Source: Bacillota bacterium
GTDB taxonomy: Bacteria; Bacillota; Clostridia; Peptostreptococcales; Anaerovoracaceae
Assembly (NCBI GenBank): GCA_017440275.1
Contig: JAFSHN010000013.1
Span: forward strand, 1-50,989
Direction: 5' to 3'
Length of the DNA stretch: 50,989 nucleotides
The notes below the pieces were generated by a model. That model had not been told where the DNA came from, did no database searches, and was given only the letters and a program-made list of their open reading frames with translations. Of the stretch, positions 6,709 through 15,271 are shown one piece after another. Every line of letters begins with the position of its first letter. The first letter of the stretch is position 1. A program made the translations under genes and the position numbers.

Positions 6709-8952
6709 ATGACTGAATTATTAGCTCCGGCAGGAAATATGGAGGCTTTGAAGGCTGCAATTGCAAGCGGCTGCGATGCAATATATCTGGGCATGCAAAA
6801 GTTTGGCGCCCGCGCATATTCGGAGAACTTTGACTACGAAGCGCTTAAGGAAGCGGTGGACTATGCACATTTAAGAGATGTGCTCATTTATGTTACAATG
6901 AACACCATTGTTTTTGAAGCAGAAATTGCAGAAATGAAGGAACAGCTTCATAAGCTCAATGAAATCGGCGTAGACGGAGTCATCGTACAGGACCTGGCGG
7001 TGTTTGACTATATTGTAAACAACTTCGAAGATATGGAAGCCCACTGTTCCACACAGATGGGTCTTGATGATCTGGAAGGGACGCTGCTTTATAAGGAACT
7101 GGGAGCAAAAAGAGTGGTGCTTTCCAGAGAAGTACCTATGGAAAAAGTTAAAGAAATCAAGAAAATTGCACAGATTCCTATTGAAATTTTTGTTCATGGC
7201 GCTCTCTGCGTATCGTATTCCGGCAACTGTCTTATGTCCGGTCTTATCGGATACAGAAGCGGTAACCGAGGAAGATGTGTAGGCTCTTGCCGTAAGCCTT
7301 ATGAACTGATTAACACTACAACAGGAGAGTCTTTGGGCGAAAGCTATATTCTTTCCACAAAGGACTTGAACACCATAGACTATATTGAAGACCTGAAAGA
7401 AATTGATTCTCTCAAGATAGAAGGCAGAATGAAAGAACCTGCTTATGTTGCCAACGTGGTTTCAAAGTACAGATCGGCCATTGACGGAACTTTGACTGCA
7501 GAAGACCAGGATAATCTGAAAAAAACTTTCAACAGAACTTTCACTAAAGGCTATCTTTTCGGTGAAGATCAAAAGGACATAACCAATATTCAAAGACCAA
7601 ACAATTTTGGCTATGAGATTGGAAAAATTACTGCTTTTTACAAAGGAATGTATGAAATCACTCTGAACAAGGTTTTAAACCAAAACGACATCATAAGAAT
7701 CGACCATGAGGGTGAAGATGTTAACCTTTCCGTTGTGAGACTTTACGACAGAGAAGATAATCTCATCAACAAGTCTGACAGCGTATGCTACATAAAGATT
7801 AAGGAAAAACTTTCTGTAGGTGATATCGTATATAAGACTAAGGATTATAACTATTACAAAGAGCTGGAGGCGAGCATTGACAAGGAATTCAGACGATTTG
7901 AACTCAATGCGCGTGTATATGCATATCCGGGTTCTAAATTGGTTGTAGACGCTGATGGCCTCGGACAGCACGTCCTTTACGAAAGTGAAGAAATTCTTGA
8001 GGAGGCAAAGAATAATCCTACAACAAAGGAACAGGTTGAGAAACAGTTTGCCAAGCTGGGAGACACAATTTTCTTCCTGAATAATTTGGACTTTGAAGAG
8101 TGTAATGCTTTTATTCCGGTGAAGATGCTTAACAACGCAAGAAGAGCAGTGGTGCAAGCTCTTTATGATGCTAAAATCGAGAGCAAGGCCAAGGGAATGA
8201 AAGAACCGAAAGCAAAAGAGAAAATCGCTTTTGAGCCACAAAAGCCTTATTTGACAGCTGCAGTAAACACCAAAGAACAATACGAGGCCTGTCAGAAAGC
8301 CGGTATCGAAACCATATATTATAACAATATCGTAAGAAGAAATCAGATTGAATACGCTCCTCGTGACGGGGAACTTTTGGTGGGCGGTTACGGAGGACTC
8401 TATTATTACAGAGACAAGAATCCGTTTATTACGGATTACTCACTCAATGTTGTAAACTCCACCAGCGTATACGAACTTCATAGGCTGGGAGCAAAGAGAG
8501 TGACACTGTCTTATGAACTTAATGCCAAGCAGATTGAAGATTTAGTCGAAAGTTATTATGATGCCAACGAAGGCTATCCATCGTTGGAAATGATAGTTTA
8601 CGGTCGTGCACCACTTATGTTCACCAAGTATTGTCCATTGAAAAAATTCAATCAGTGCGGCAAGTGCCGTAACAACTGTTACGAAATTAAAGATGAGTAC
8701 GGCACATTCCCTATACTTTCACATGAAGATCACACCACAACAATCCTGAACGGTAAAATTCTCAATCTTCTCGATGAAATGCCGTTTATTGAAGGAGTGG
8801 AAGCTTTCAGACTCAATTTTACAATCGAATCTGCTGAAGAAGTTTCCAAGGTAGTCAAGGCTGCCAAGGCAAAACTTGAAGGCAAGTCAGATAAAATCCT
8901 CTTTAATCAGGAAACTGATACCAGAGGACATTTCAACAAGGAAATTATTTAA
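6709..8952 (+). CDS. U32 family peptidase-like / RlhA-type protein
   Basis: 747 residues. The N-terminal half is a U32 TIM-barrel (ELLAPAGNMEALKAAIASG at the start). It carries the family cysteine cluster: C-V-S-Y-S-G-N-C (about 167-174), then R-C-V-G-S-C (about 185-190), and later KYCPLKKFNQCGKCRNNC (about 643-660). Known relatives with this C-terminal extension hydroxylate 23S rRNA (RlhA) or take part in other prephenate-dependent hydroxylations. The old peptidase label comes from collagenase PrtC. An iron-sulfur cluster bound by the four conserved cysteines is likely from the family. It begins an operon with an ABC-F ATPase 16 bases downstream, so a ribosome-linked role is plausible. Confidence 0.85.
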   Translation: MTELLAPAGNMEALKAAIASGCDAIYLGMQKFGARAYSENFDYEALKEAVDYAHLRDVLIYVTMNTIVFEAEIAEMKEQLHKLNEIGVDGVIVQDLAVFDYIVNNFEDMEAHCSTQMGLDDLEGTLLYKELGAKRVVLSREVPMEKVKEIKKIAQIPIEIFVHGALCVSYSGNCLMSGLIGYRSGNRGRCVGSCRKPYELINTTTGESLGESYILSTKDLNTIDYIEDLKEIDSLKIEGRMKEPAYVANVVSKYRSAIDGTLTAEDQDNLKKTFNRTFTKGYLFGEDQKDITNIQRPNNFGYEIGKITAFYKGMYEITLNKVLNQNDIIRIDHEGEDVNLSVVRLYDREDNLINKSDSVCYIKIKEKLSVGDIVYKTKDYNYYKELEASIDKEFRRFELNARVYAYPGSKLVVDADGLGQHVLYESEEILEEAKNNPTTKEQVEKQFAKLGDTIFFLNNLDFEECNAFIPVKMLNNARRAVVQALYDAKIESKAKGMKEPKAKEKIAFEPQKPYLTAAVNTKEQYEACQKAGIETIYYNNIVRRNQIEYAPRDGELLVGGYGGLYYYRDKNPFITDYSLNVVNSTSVYELHRLGAKRVTLSYELNAKQIEDLVESYYDANEGYPSLEMIVYGRAPLMFTKYCPLKKFNQCGKCRNNCYEIKDEYGTFPILSHEDHTTTILNGKILNLLDEMPFIEGVEAFRLNFTIESAEEVSKVVKAAKAKLEGKSDKILFNQETDTRGHFNKEII

Positions 8953-8968
8953 GAAGAGAGGAAACGAA

Positions 8969-10729
8969 ATGATTAGAGTAGAAAAACTATCTTATGGTTT
9001 TCCTGCAAAAGATTTATACAGAGACATTTCATTTGATCTGGAAACAGGACAGCATGCGGCTTTGATCGGCAGCAACGGCTGTGGCAAATCCACTTTGGTT
9101 GATATGCTCATCGATCCGGAAAAGTATCTTTTCGACGGCAAAATCATCAGGGATGAAAACTGTCGTATTGGATATGCCAGTCAGTTCAGCGTCAGAGATA
9201 AGGCGCAGGAACGTACTGTTTTTGAGTACTTGAGTGAGAGATTTCTCAAGGTTCAGCAGGATATTGCTGATATCTGCGAAGAAATGGCTGTTGCAGAAGA
9301 TATGGAGGCTGCATTTGCCAAGTATCAGGCACTTCTTGACCTGAATGAGGCAATGGATGGCGATAATTATGAAAACCATATCAAAAAACAACTTTATGTG
9401 GCAGGCATGACAGAACTTGCGGACAACCAGCTGAATCAAATCAGCGGAGGCGAATACAAGCTGCTGCAGATTATGAGAGAGATGCTGTTATCACCTAATT
9501 TGTTAGTGCTGGATGAACCTGATGTTTTTCTGGACTTTGCCAACTTAAACAGCCTTTGCAAGCTGATTAACGAATACAAGGGCACTATGCTTGTAGTTAC
9601 TCACAACAGGTATTTGCTAAACCACTGTTTTGACAAGATTCTGCATCTTGAAAACTGTGATCTTCAGGAATATGAAGGCACCTATACCCAGTACCGCTGT
9701 TCCATCCTGAGAGAAAAACTAAGACTGAAACTTCAGAATATCGAAGAACAGGAAGAAATTGCCCGTACAGAAGAAATGGTGGCTATCCTGCGTAAGCGCG
9801 CAACGGATATGGTCAATCCTGTAATCGGCCAGTCTGTAAATGCCAAGCAGACACAGCTTGATCGTCTTTTGGCAAGACAGATTAAGCCGCCTTTTATTGA
9901 AGTGCGTGAGCCTGCAATAACGCTGCCGGTTGTTGAATCTGAAGGCGGAGAAGAGGCTGAAAATGAGGTGTCAACGCCTGTTTTAGCAATTGAAAAATAT
10001 CAGGTTGCTTTTGACAAAGAACTGCTTCAAAATGTCAATTTCGAGCTTATGAAGGGAGAAAAAGTGGCCATTGTTGGTGCCAACGGAACAGGCAAGACTA
10101 CCTTGATTCGTGACATTTTAAAGAATAACAATCCTGCAATAAAAATTGATGAGGATATAAAATATGCTTGCCTTTCACAGCTGCAAGGCGAATTGGCGGG
10201 CGAGGACAAAACTGTTTATCAGTTAATGCAGGACGCAGGATTCGGTACAAAAGAAAGTATAAAAAAATATCTGTCCGGCTACTGCTTGGAAACTGACGTG
10301 GTAGACCAGAAAGTTGCACAACTTTCCGGCGGTGAGCAGAATTTGCTGCAGATTGCCATTATTGCGGCCTCTGATGCAGAATTTTTGATTCTCGACGAGC
10401 CTACAAGTCATCTTGATATTTATGCTCAGGTAGCACTGGAAAGAGCTATTGCAGATTACAAGGGAACCGTCCTTATGGTAAGTCATGACTTCTATCTGGT
10501 AGCAAACTGCGCCGATTACGTGCTTCTGGTGGAAGACAATACTGTGCGCCGTATGCGTGCGAGAAACTTCCGAAAGATGGTATACGATAAGTACTTTGAT
10601 TCAAGGTATCTTGAAGTCGACAGGAAAAAACAGGAACTTGAGGCTTCCATAACACAAGCCTTCAAGAAGAATGATTTATCTGCAGTGGATAAACTGTGTG
10701 CACAGCTTGAAGAGGTAAGCAGCTTATGA
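8969..10729 (+). CDS. ABC-F family ATPase
   Basis: 586 residues from ATG 8969, preceded by GAGAGGAAACG; an in-frame ATG at 8876 would overlap the U32 gene. Two ABC domains are joined by a charged linker, with no membrane segments. Domain 1 has Walker A GSNGCGKST and signature SGGEY with LVLDEPD. Domain 2 has Walker A GANGTGKTT and signature SGGEQ with LILDEPTSHLD. The linker (about 245-300) is arginine/lysine-rich and helical, as in factors that contact the ribosomal E-site tRNA. The first Walker B ends DEPD rather than DEPT. Function is either translation control or antibiotic target protection. It overlaps the next gene by four bases, implying translational coupling. Confidence 0.88.
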   Translation: MIRVEKLSYGFPAKDLYRDISFDLETGQHAALIGSNGCGKSTLVDMLIDPEKYLFDGKIIRDENCRIGYASQFSVRDKAQERTVFEYLSERFLKVQQDIADICEEMAVAEDMEAAFAKYQALLDLNEAMDGDNYENHIKKQLYVAGMTELADNQLNQISGGEYKLLQIMREMLLSPNLLVLDEPDVFLDFANLNSLCKLINEYKGTMLVVTHNRYLLNHCFDKILHLENCDLQEYEGTYTQYRCSILREKLRLKLQNIEEQEEIARTEEMVAILRKRATDMVNPVIGQSVNAKQTQLDRLLARQIKPPFIEVREPAITLPVVESEGGEEAENEVSTPVLAIEKYQVAFDKELLQNVNFELMKGEKVAIVGANGTGKTTLIRDILKNNNPAIKIDEDIKYACLSQLQGELAGEDKTVYQLMQDAGFGTKESIKKYLSGYCLETDVVDQKVAQLSGGEQNLLQIAIIAASDAEFLILDEPTSHLDIYAQVALERAIADYKGTVLMVSHDFYLVANCADYVLLVEDNTVRRMRARNFRKMVYDKYFDSRYLEVDRKKQELEASITQAFKKNDLSAVDKLCAQLEEVSSL

Positions 10730-11418
10730 TAATCGGTATTGTGTGCGCCGTAGAAAGAGAAGCGGCTCCGTTTTTACCTTTAATTGAGGATTTAAAAATG
10801 AGTGAAAAATCTATGCTTAGGTTTTTCCAAGGAAAAATAAAAGGTGCAGAAGTGGTGCTGGTAACTTGCGGGGTATGCAAAGTAAATGCGGCCATTGCAG
10901 CCCAGATTTTGGTGGATACATATAAGGTTGATGTCATTATAAACGCAGGAACTGCCGGTGCGATGGATGAAAACCTTAATATTCTCGATGCTGTCATTGC
11001 AACGGAAGTGACCTATCACGATGTTTCAAATGACATATTGACGAAGAATCATCCAAAGATGGATGATGTATTTTTCAAAACTGACGAGAAAATGATTACG
11101 GCTTTCCGCATAGTTGCAGGAACCATCAAAACACCCGGAAAACTTGTCTTCGGACGAATGGTTACAGGAGAAAGTTTTATAGATCAAGATGGCAGAGATA
11201 CAATCAATGAGCGATTTGCACCAATGTCAGTTGATATGGAAACTGCAGCGATTGCACATGTTTGTTATGTTAATCAAGTTCCATTTGCAGCAGTAAGATG
11301 TATAACCGACACTGCAAAACAAAGTGGCATAGAAGTTTTTGAGGACAATGTGGCAGCGGCAGCAGATGTGGCTAGAGATGTGACTGTTTCTCTGCTGGAT
11401 GAATTCACAAGAAGGTAA
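10726..11418 (+). CDS. mtnN: 5'-methylthioadenosine/S-adenosylhomocysteine nucleosidase
   Basis: 230 residues, normal for the MtnN/Pfs family. The N-terminus IGIVCAVEREAAPF carries the catalytic glutamate region. NAGTAGAMD (about 76-84) is the ribose-binding loop. SVDMETAAIAHVC (about 168-180) carries the Met-Glu pair that holds the nucleoside. The catalytic aspartate is in RCITDTA (about 192-198). The enzyme cleaves adenine from MTA and S-adenosylhomocysteine, recycling methyl-transfer by-products. It starts inside the stop of the ABC-F gene (ATGA overlap). The operon therefore ties an rRNA-modification-type protein, a ribosome ATPase and SAM by-product clearance together, although the functional link is inference. 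Confidence 0.92.
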   Translation: MIIGIVCAVEREAAPFLPLIEDLKMSEKSMLRFFQGKIKGAEVVLVTCGVCKVNAAIAAQILVDTYKVDVIINAGTAGAMDENLNILDAVIATEVTYHDVSNDILTKNHPKMDDVFFKTDEKMITAFRIVAGTIKTPGKLVFGRMVTGESFIDQDGRDTINERFAPMSVDMETAAIAHVCYVNQVPFAAVRCITDTAKQSGIEVFEDNVAAAADVARDVTVSLLDEFTRR

Positions 11419-11493
11419 AATATATCTTAACGATTCCTAAACACGAAATGATAAAGTTTAACGCAAACTTAATAATTATTAAGATATAATAAA

Positions 11494-11521
11494 GATGTGG
11501 GTATGTACCACATCTTTTTTA
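11494..11521 (+). terminator. Rho-independent terminator
   Basis: 7-bp stem GATGTGG/CCACATC followed by TTTTTT. Confidence 0.8.
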
Positions 11522-11580
11522 ATTATTACGCAGATTTTTCGATAAGCTGCATATAATAGTAGGTGTGAGAGGAAATAACT

Positions 11581-12411
11581 ATGGAAAATATAAAAAAATC
11601 TATTAAATGGGTCTGCTTCTGGGTAGGAATGGCAGCAATATGTAATCTGATTGTATTGTTTACTATGGGAAAGGACCTTGCGCTGCAGTTTACGGCAGGT
11701 TATCTTATTGAACTTAGCCTGAGCATCGATAATCTCTTTGTGTTTATAACCATATTTTTAGGATTTGGTATAAGAGACAAAGCACAGCACAGAGTGTTGG
11801 GATACGGAATTATGGGGGCAATAGTTCTGCGATTTATCTTTATTTTCTTTGGACTTAAATTGGTATCCTCTTTTGAGTGGTTGCTGTATATTTTTGGAGT
11901 AATTCTGATTATAAATGGAATTAAAATGATGCGAGGCGGTGAGGAAGAAACAGATCCGCACGACAGCAAAGTTATCAAAGCGGTAAGTAAAATTCTTCCT
12001 ATGACGATGGAATTTGAAGGCGATAGATTCATGGTAAAAAGAGACGGCAAAATGTTGTTTACCCCTTTGTTTGCCGTTTTATGTCTGGTAGAATGTTCAG
12101 ACATAATTTTTGCTATCGACTCAGTTCCGGCAGTATTTTCAGTTTCACAAAACCTGCTTGTAGTATATACATCCAACATTTTTGCAATTTTAGGTTTGAG
12201 ACAGTTATATTTTGTACTTGCACATCTTCAGGAAAGATTTAAATATGTAAAGTACGGTGTCAGCTTGCTGCTTATGTTCACCGGCTTGAAATTACTGGGA
12301 TTAATGTTTGATTTCCATATTTCAACAGCAGTTTCTATAGGAATCATACTTTGCGTAATTGTAGGAAGTATCGTAATTTCTATGATTCTATCAAAAAATA
12401 CAAAACAATAA
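11581..12411 (+). CDS. TerC/Alx family membrane protein
   Basis: 276 residues with about seven to nine hydrophobic segments. The acidic membrane motifs diagnostic of the family are present: ELSLSIDNLFVF (about 44-55) and CSDIIFAIDSVPAVF (about 171-185). Characterised members export manganese (Alx, YceF/MeeF-type) or mediate tellurite-resistance-related functions. The intramembrane aspartates here are intact. I looked for a yybP-ykoY manganese riboswitch in the 160 bases upstream and did not see one. The gene stands alone and converges on aroK across a shared terminator. Confidence 0.88.
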   Translation: MENIKKSIKWVCFWVGMAAICNLIVLFTMGKDLALQFTAGYLIELSLSIDNLFVFITIFLGFGIRDKAQHRVLGYGIMGAIVLRFIFIFFGLKLVSSFEWLLYIFGVILIINGIKMMRGGEEETDPHDSKVIKAVSKILPMTMEFEGDRFMVKRDGKMLFTPLFAVLCLVECSDIIFAIDSVPAVFSVSQNLLVVYTSNIFAILGLRQLYFVLAHLQERFKYVKYGVSLLLMFTGLKLLGLMFDFHISTAVSIGIILCVIVGSIVISMILSKNTKQ

Positions 12412-12421
12412 ATTTGCAAAA

Positions 12422-12456
12422 AATGCTCTGTGCTTATTGCACAGAGCATTTTTTAT
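12422..12456. terminator. Bidirectional terminator between TerC and aroK genes
   Basis: Perfect 12-bp stem AATGCTCTGTGC/GCACAGAGCATT, with T-run on the + side and the A-rich strand upstream (T-run for the minus strand). It serves both convergent genes. Confidence 0.85.
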
Positions 12457-12947
12457 TATACCAAATTAATAATTTCCGAAACGACTTCCTCAACGGTTTT
12501 TCCATCGCCGTCTATGACAACGTCGGCGTGTTTTTCGTACAAAGGAATACGCTGATTATAAAGATCTCCAAGTGTCTGACCTTTTGCGAGAGTCACGCCG
12601 CGGGTTGTGATATTGTTCAGTCTCTCAAGGACAGTTTCAAGGGAAACTCGCAAATAAACCACAACACCTTTTTCTTTGAATTTTTCAATGGCTTTATCAA
12701 AGTAGATGGAGCTTCCTCCGGTAGCAACCACATAATCGACCTTGTCAAAGTCCAATAACACTTGTTCTTCAACATGATGAAAATAGTCATTGCCTTGAGT
12801 ATCGATGATTTCCTGCAGGGTTTTGCCCTCGCGCTGCTGAATTAAAATATCAGTATCGACAAATCCTTTATTCATGGTTTTTGCAAGGATTACGCCTACT
12901 GTGCTTTTGCCGCAGGAAGGCATACCTACTAAAATTATATTTTTCAT
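12456..12947 (-). CDS. aroK: Shikimate kinase
   Basis: 163 residues. Walker A is GMPSCGKST (about 8-16), the shikimate-binding aspartates are in FVDTDILI (about 29-36), and the glycine-rich shikimate loop is ATGGSS (about 75-80). A lid arginine is in NITTRGVTL. It phosphorylates shikimate in the chorismate pathway. The ribosome site on the minus strand is GGAGAG before the ATG complement at 12945-12947. No other aromatic pathway genes are adjacent, which is unusual since clostridial aro genes often cluster. Confidence 0.92.
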   Translation of the reverse strand: MKNIILVGMPSCGKSTVGVILAKTMNKGFVDTDILIQQREGKTLQEIIDTQGNDYFHHVEEQVLLDFDKVDYVVATGGSSIYFDKAIEKFKEKGVVVYLRVSLETVLERLNNITTRGVTLAKGQTLGDLYNQRIPLYEKHADVVIDGDGKTVEEVVSEIINLV

Positions 12948-13052
12948 ATTATAAACTCTCCAATAATTACAGATTATCTTTTATTCTAACATATATCATC
13001 AAAAAGAAAAACATGATATAATATAAATAATCAGACAATAAGGAGGTAGCTT

Positions 13053-13736
13053 ATGAAATATGAAATTAAAGGCGGCGATCTGCCGGTTGTAATTTGTCAG
13101 CTTGACGCAGGTGAAACTATTGTTACAGAAAGCGGTTCTATGAGCTGGATGGACAGTAATGTGGAAATGGATACAAAGGGCGGCGGTGTAGGTAAAGTTT
13201 TCGGAAGAATGTTTGCCGGAGAGTCACTTTTCAGAAATGAATATACTGCTGTAGGAAGACCGGGCAGTATTGCATTTGCTTCTTCCTTCCCGGGTTCAAT
13301 TATGGCAGTTGAACTTCAGCCGGGCAAAGAAGTAATTGTTCAGAAAAAAGCGTTCCTTGCAGGTGAACAGGGCGTTAATCAGGATATTTATTTCCAGAAA
13401 AAATTTGGAGCAGGCTTTTTCGGCGGTGAAGGTTTCGTAATGCAGAAACTTTCAGGCAAGGGAATTGCTTTTGTTGAAATCGATGGCGAAGCTATTGAAT
13501 ATCATCTTGAAGCAGGTCAGTCAATGATTATCAATTCCGGTTATCTGGCAATGATGGATTCCACCTGTACGATGGATGTACAGACTGTAAAAGGTGTAAA
13601 GAATATGTTCCTGGGCGGCGAAGGTATCTTCAATACCGTCGTAAAGGGACCGGGCAACATCGTTATTCAAACTATGCCGGTACATAAACTGGCTCAGGCT
13701 ATTATACCGTATATCCCAATGCCTTCAGATAAATAA
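13053..13736 (+). CDS. AIM24 / TIGR00266 family protein
   Basis: 227 residues, strongly beta, with the family's opening pattern (YEIKGGDLPVVICQLDAGE) and the ESGSMSWMD turn at about 30-38. Glycine-rich segments (FGRMFAGESLF, GFFGGEGFVMQKLSG) alternate with strands in three pseudo-repeats, as in the AIM24/TRAP-like double-psi barrel relatives. Bacterial members are of unknown function; the yeast mitochondrial namesake supports inner-membrane organisation. It heads a four-gene run: 21 bases to a membrane protein, then a C26 amidotransferase, then a Card1-like protein. Confidence 0.82.
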   Translation: MKYEIKGGDLPVVICQLDAGETIVTESGSMSWMDSNVEMDTKGGGVGKVFGRMFAGESLFRNEYTAVGRPGSIAFASSFPGSIMAVELQPGKEVIVQKKAFLAGEQGVNQDIYFQKKFGAGFFGGEGFVMQKLSGKGIAFVEIDGEAIEYHLEAGQSMIINSGYLAMMDSTCTMDVQTVKGVKNMFLGGEGIFNTVVKGPGNIVIQTMPVHKLAQAIIPYIPMPSDK

Positions 13737-13757
13737 ACGATACAAAGGAGAACCTCA

Positions 13758-14591
13758 ATGAACATTTCAAAGAAAGCAACAATAGCAATAATATTATTGG
13801 TAGTTTTGGCAATGGTGTCCATGTTTGTAGTAGGTCCATATGTGTCTTCCGCTGAAAATATGAGCGGTATCATCGAAAGTCTTGACGACAAACAGGGTAC
13901 TGCTATGAAGATGACAGTAGTAACTACTGCTATTTCTGTAGGTGCATCATTTATACCGGGCGGAGATGCTTTTGCAAAAACTCTGTCAGATTTGAACACC
14001 TGTATGATTATTGTTCTTTGCGTGATTTTCCTTGAAAAATATTTGCTCACATTGCTGGGTGCAGCAACCTTTAAGGTAATTATCCCTGTAGCAGCAGTAC
14101 TTACAATTGCAGCAATCGTTATGAACAATGACAAGGCAAGAAATGCAGCAGCCAAGTTTGCCATCAAACTGGCTATTTTGGGGCTTGGCATATTCATTGC
14201 GATTCCTGCAAGCGTTTGGGTTTCAGATATGGTTTACGATACATATGAAGCATCTATCCAGCAGAGTATGGAAGAAGCTGAAGAAACTGCAGAAACAGTA
14301 GAGGGTGCGGAAAATCAAAATGCATTCGAAAAATTAGCTTCCAAATTAAAGGGCGGACTGACAGGTCTCATCAACGATATTGGTGAAAAAATCAATAATT
14401 TGGTTGAAACGACAGCTATAATTTTAGTTACCACTTGCTTGATACCGATATTGACAATGTTGTTCATATTCTGGCTTATCAAGCAATGCCTCGGCGTCGA
14501 TATTAAGCCTCCGCTTCCACAACTGAGAAGTACACAGAAGAAGCTGGTATCTAAGACCGAAGAGGAACCGCTTCTTACAGACGGAGAATAA
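13758..14591 (+). CDS. Uncharacterised multi-pass membrane protein
   Basis: 277 residues. Hydrophobic segments are visible at about 7-27, 78-95, 102-120, 135-158 and 213-242. An acidic, helical, periplasmic or cytoplasmic stretch (MEEAEETAETVEGAEN) lies between the fourth and fifth. The C-terminus is hydrophilic and basic, then acidic (KKLVSKTEEEPLLTDGE). I do not recognise the family. AAAGGAGA sets the start. It is 21 bases after the AIM24 gene and 3 bases before the amidotransferase, so it is co-transcribed; a membrane partner for AIM24 is conceivable. Confidence 0.65.
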   Translation: MNISKKATIAIILLVVLAMVSMFVVGPYVSSAENMSGIIESLDDKQGTAMKMTVVTTAISVGASFIPGGDAFAKTLSDLNTCMIIVLCVIFLEKYLLTLLGAATFKVIIPVAAVLTIAAIVMNNDKARNAAAKFAIKLAILGLGIFIAIPASVWVSDMVYDTYEASIQQSMEEAEETAETVEGAENQNAFEKLASKLKGGLTGLINDIGEKINNLVETTAIILVTTCLIPILTMLFIFWLIKQCLGVDIKPPLPQLRSTQKKLVSKTEEEPLLTDGE

Positions 14592-14594
14592 ACT

Positions 14595-15269
14595 ATGCTT
14601 AAAAAGATAATGATTGCAGGTTTTCTTGAGCCTGATGAAAGATATGAAAACTACGCAATGGCTATGGAGAAACTGGGAGCAGAGCCTTTCGTTTCTTTAG
14701 ACATAGCAGATTACGATAAAGCCGACGGGCTTATTCTGCCGGGAAGCAGACAGGATATGAACCCGAAACTTTGGGGAGCTGAAGATGAGTGCTCCAATGA
14801 CATCAACGATGATCTGGATGCTGTGCAGTGGGCACTTATGGAAAAGGCAGCTGCTGACGGAAAGCCTGTTCTTGGAATCTGCCGTGGTATGCAGTTTATA
14901 AATGTATTCTTTGGCGGAACGCTGATACAGGATTTGCCCGACGCAGAGGCTCACAAAGCGGCACCAAAAGGCGAACCTGAAAACTGCCATAAGCTGTTCA
15001 CTGTAGAGGAAACTGCACTTTATGAATTGTATCCGGTAACAACAGAGGTTAATACAAGACACCATCAAGGCGTAGGGTGCATCGGCGATAAACTTAAGGT
15101 TTCTGCACTTTGGATGGAAGGTATGATGCCGGTTATGGAGGCAATAGAACATAAGGAATTGCCGATTATAGGTGTTCAGTGGCATCCGGAGAGAATGTAT
15201 CTTTACGGAGATGAACAGCAGCAAGCTGATGGAGAAAAACTGCTGAAATACTGGCTTGAGAGGATTTAA
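14595..15269 (+). CDS. Class I glutamine amidotransferase-like hydrolase (peptidase C26)
   Basis: 224 residues. The nucleophile elbow GICRGMQ (cysteine near residue 96) and the QWHPERM motif (histidine near 197, glutamate near 199) give the Cys-His-Glu triad. The fold and NTRHHQGV segment match PuuD/gamma-glutamyl-GABA hydrolase-like C26 enzymes, which cut gamma-glutamyl bonds. PuuD proper is about 250 residues; this one is slightly short at the N-terminus (FLEPDERYENYAMAMEKLG) but complete. No putrescine genes are nearby. It is separated by 3 bases from the membrane protein and 2 bases from the DUF1887 gene, so translation is probably coupled. Confidence 0.85.
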   Translation: MLKKIMIAGFLEPDERYENYAMAMEKLGAEPFVSLDIADYDKADGLILPGSRQDMNPKLWGAEDECSNDINDDLDAVQWALMEKAAADGKPVLGICRGMQFINVFFGGTLIQDLPDAEAHKAAPKGEPENCHKLFTVEETALYELYPVTTEVNTRHHQGVGCIGDKLKVSALWMEGMMPVMEAIEHKELPIIGVQWHPERMYLYGDEQQQADGEKLLKYWLERI

Positions 15270-15271
15270 AG

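Noticed and set aside
7675-8280. A 201-residue minus-strand frame inside the U32 gene.
   Set aside because: It is antisense to a clearly coding region and has no family features.
11419-11580. A yybP-ykoY manganese riboswitch before the TerC gene.
   Set aside because: The sequence between the terminator and start is too short and lacks the conserved elements.
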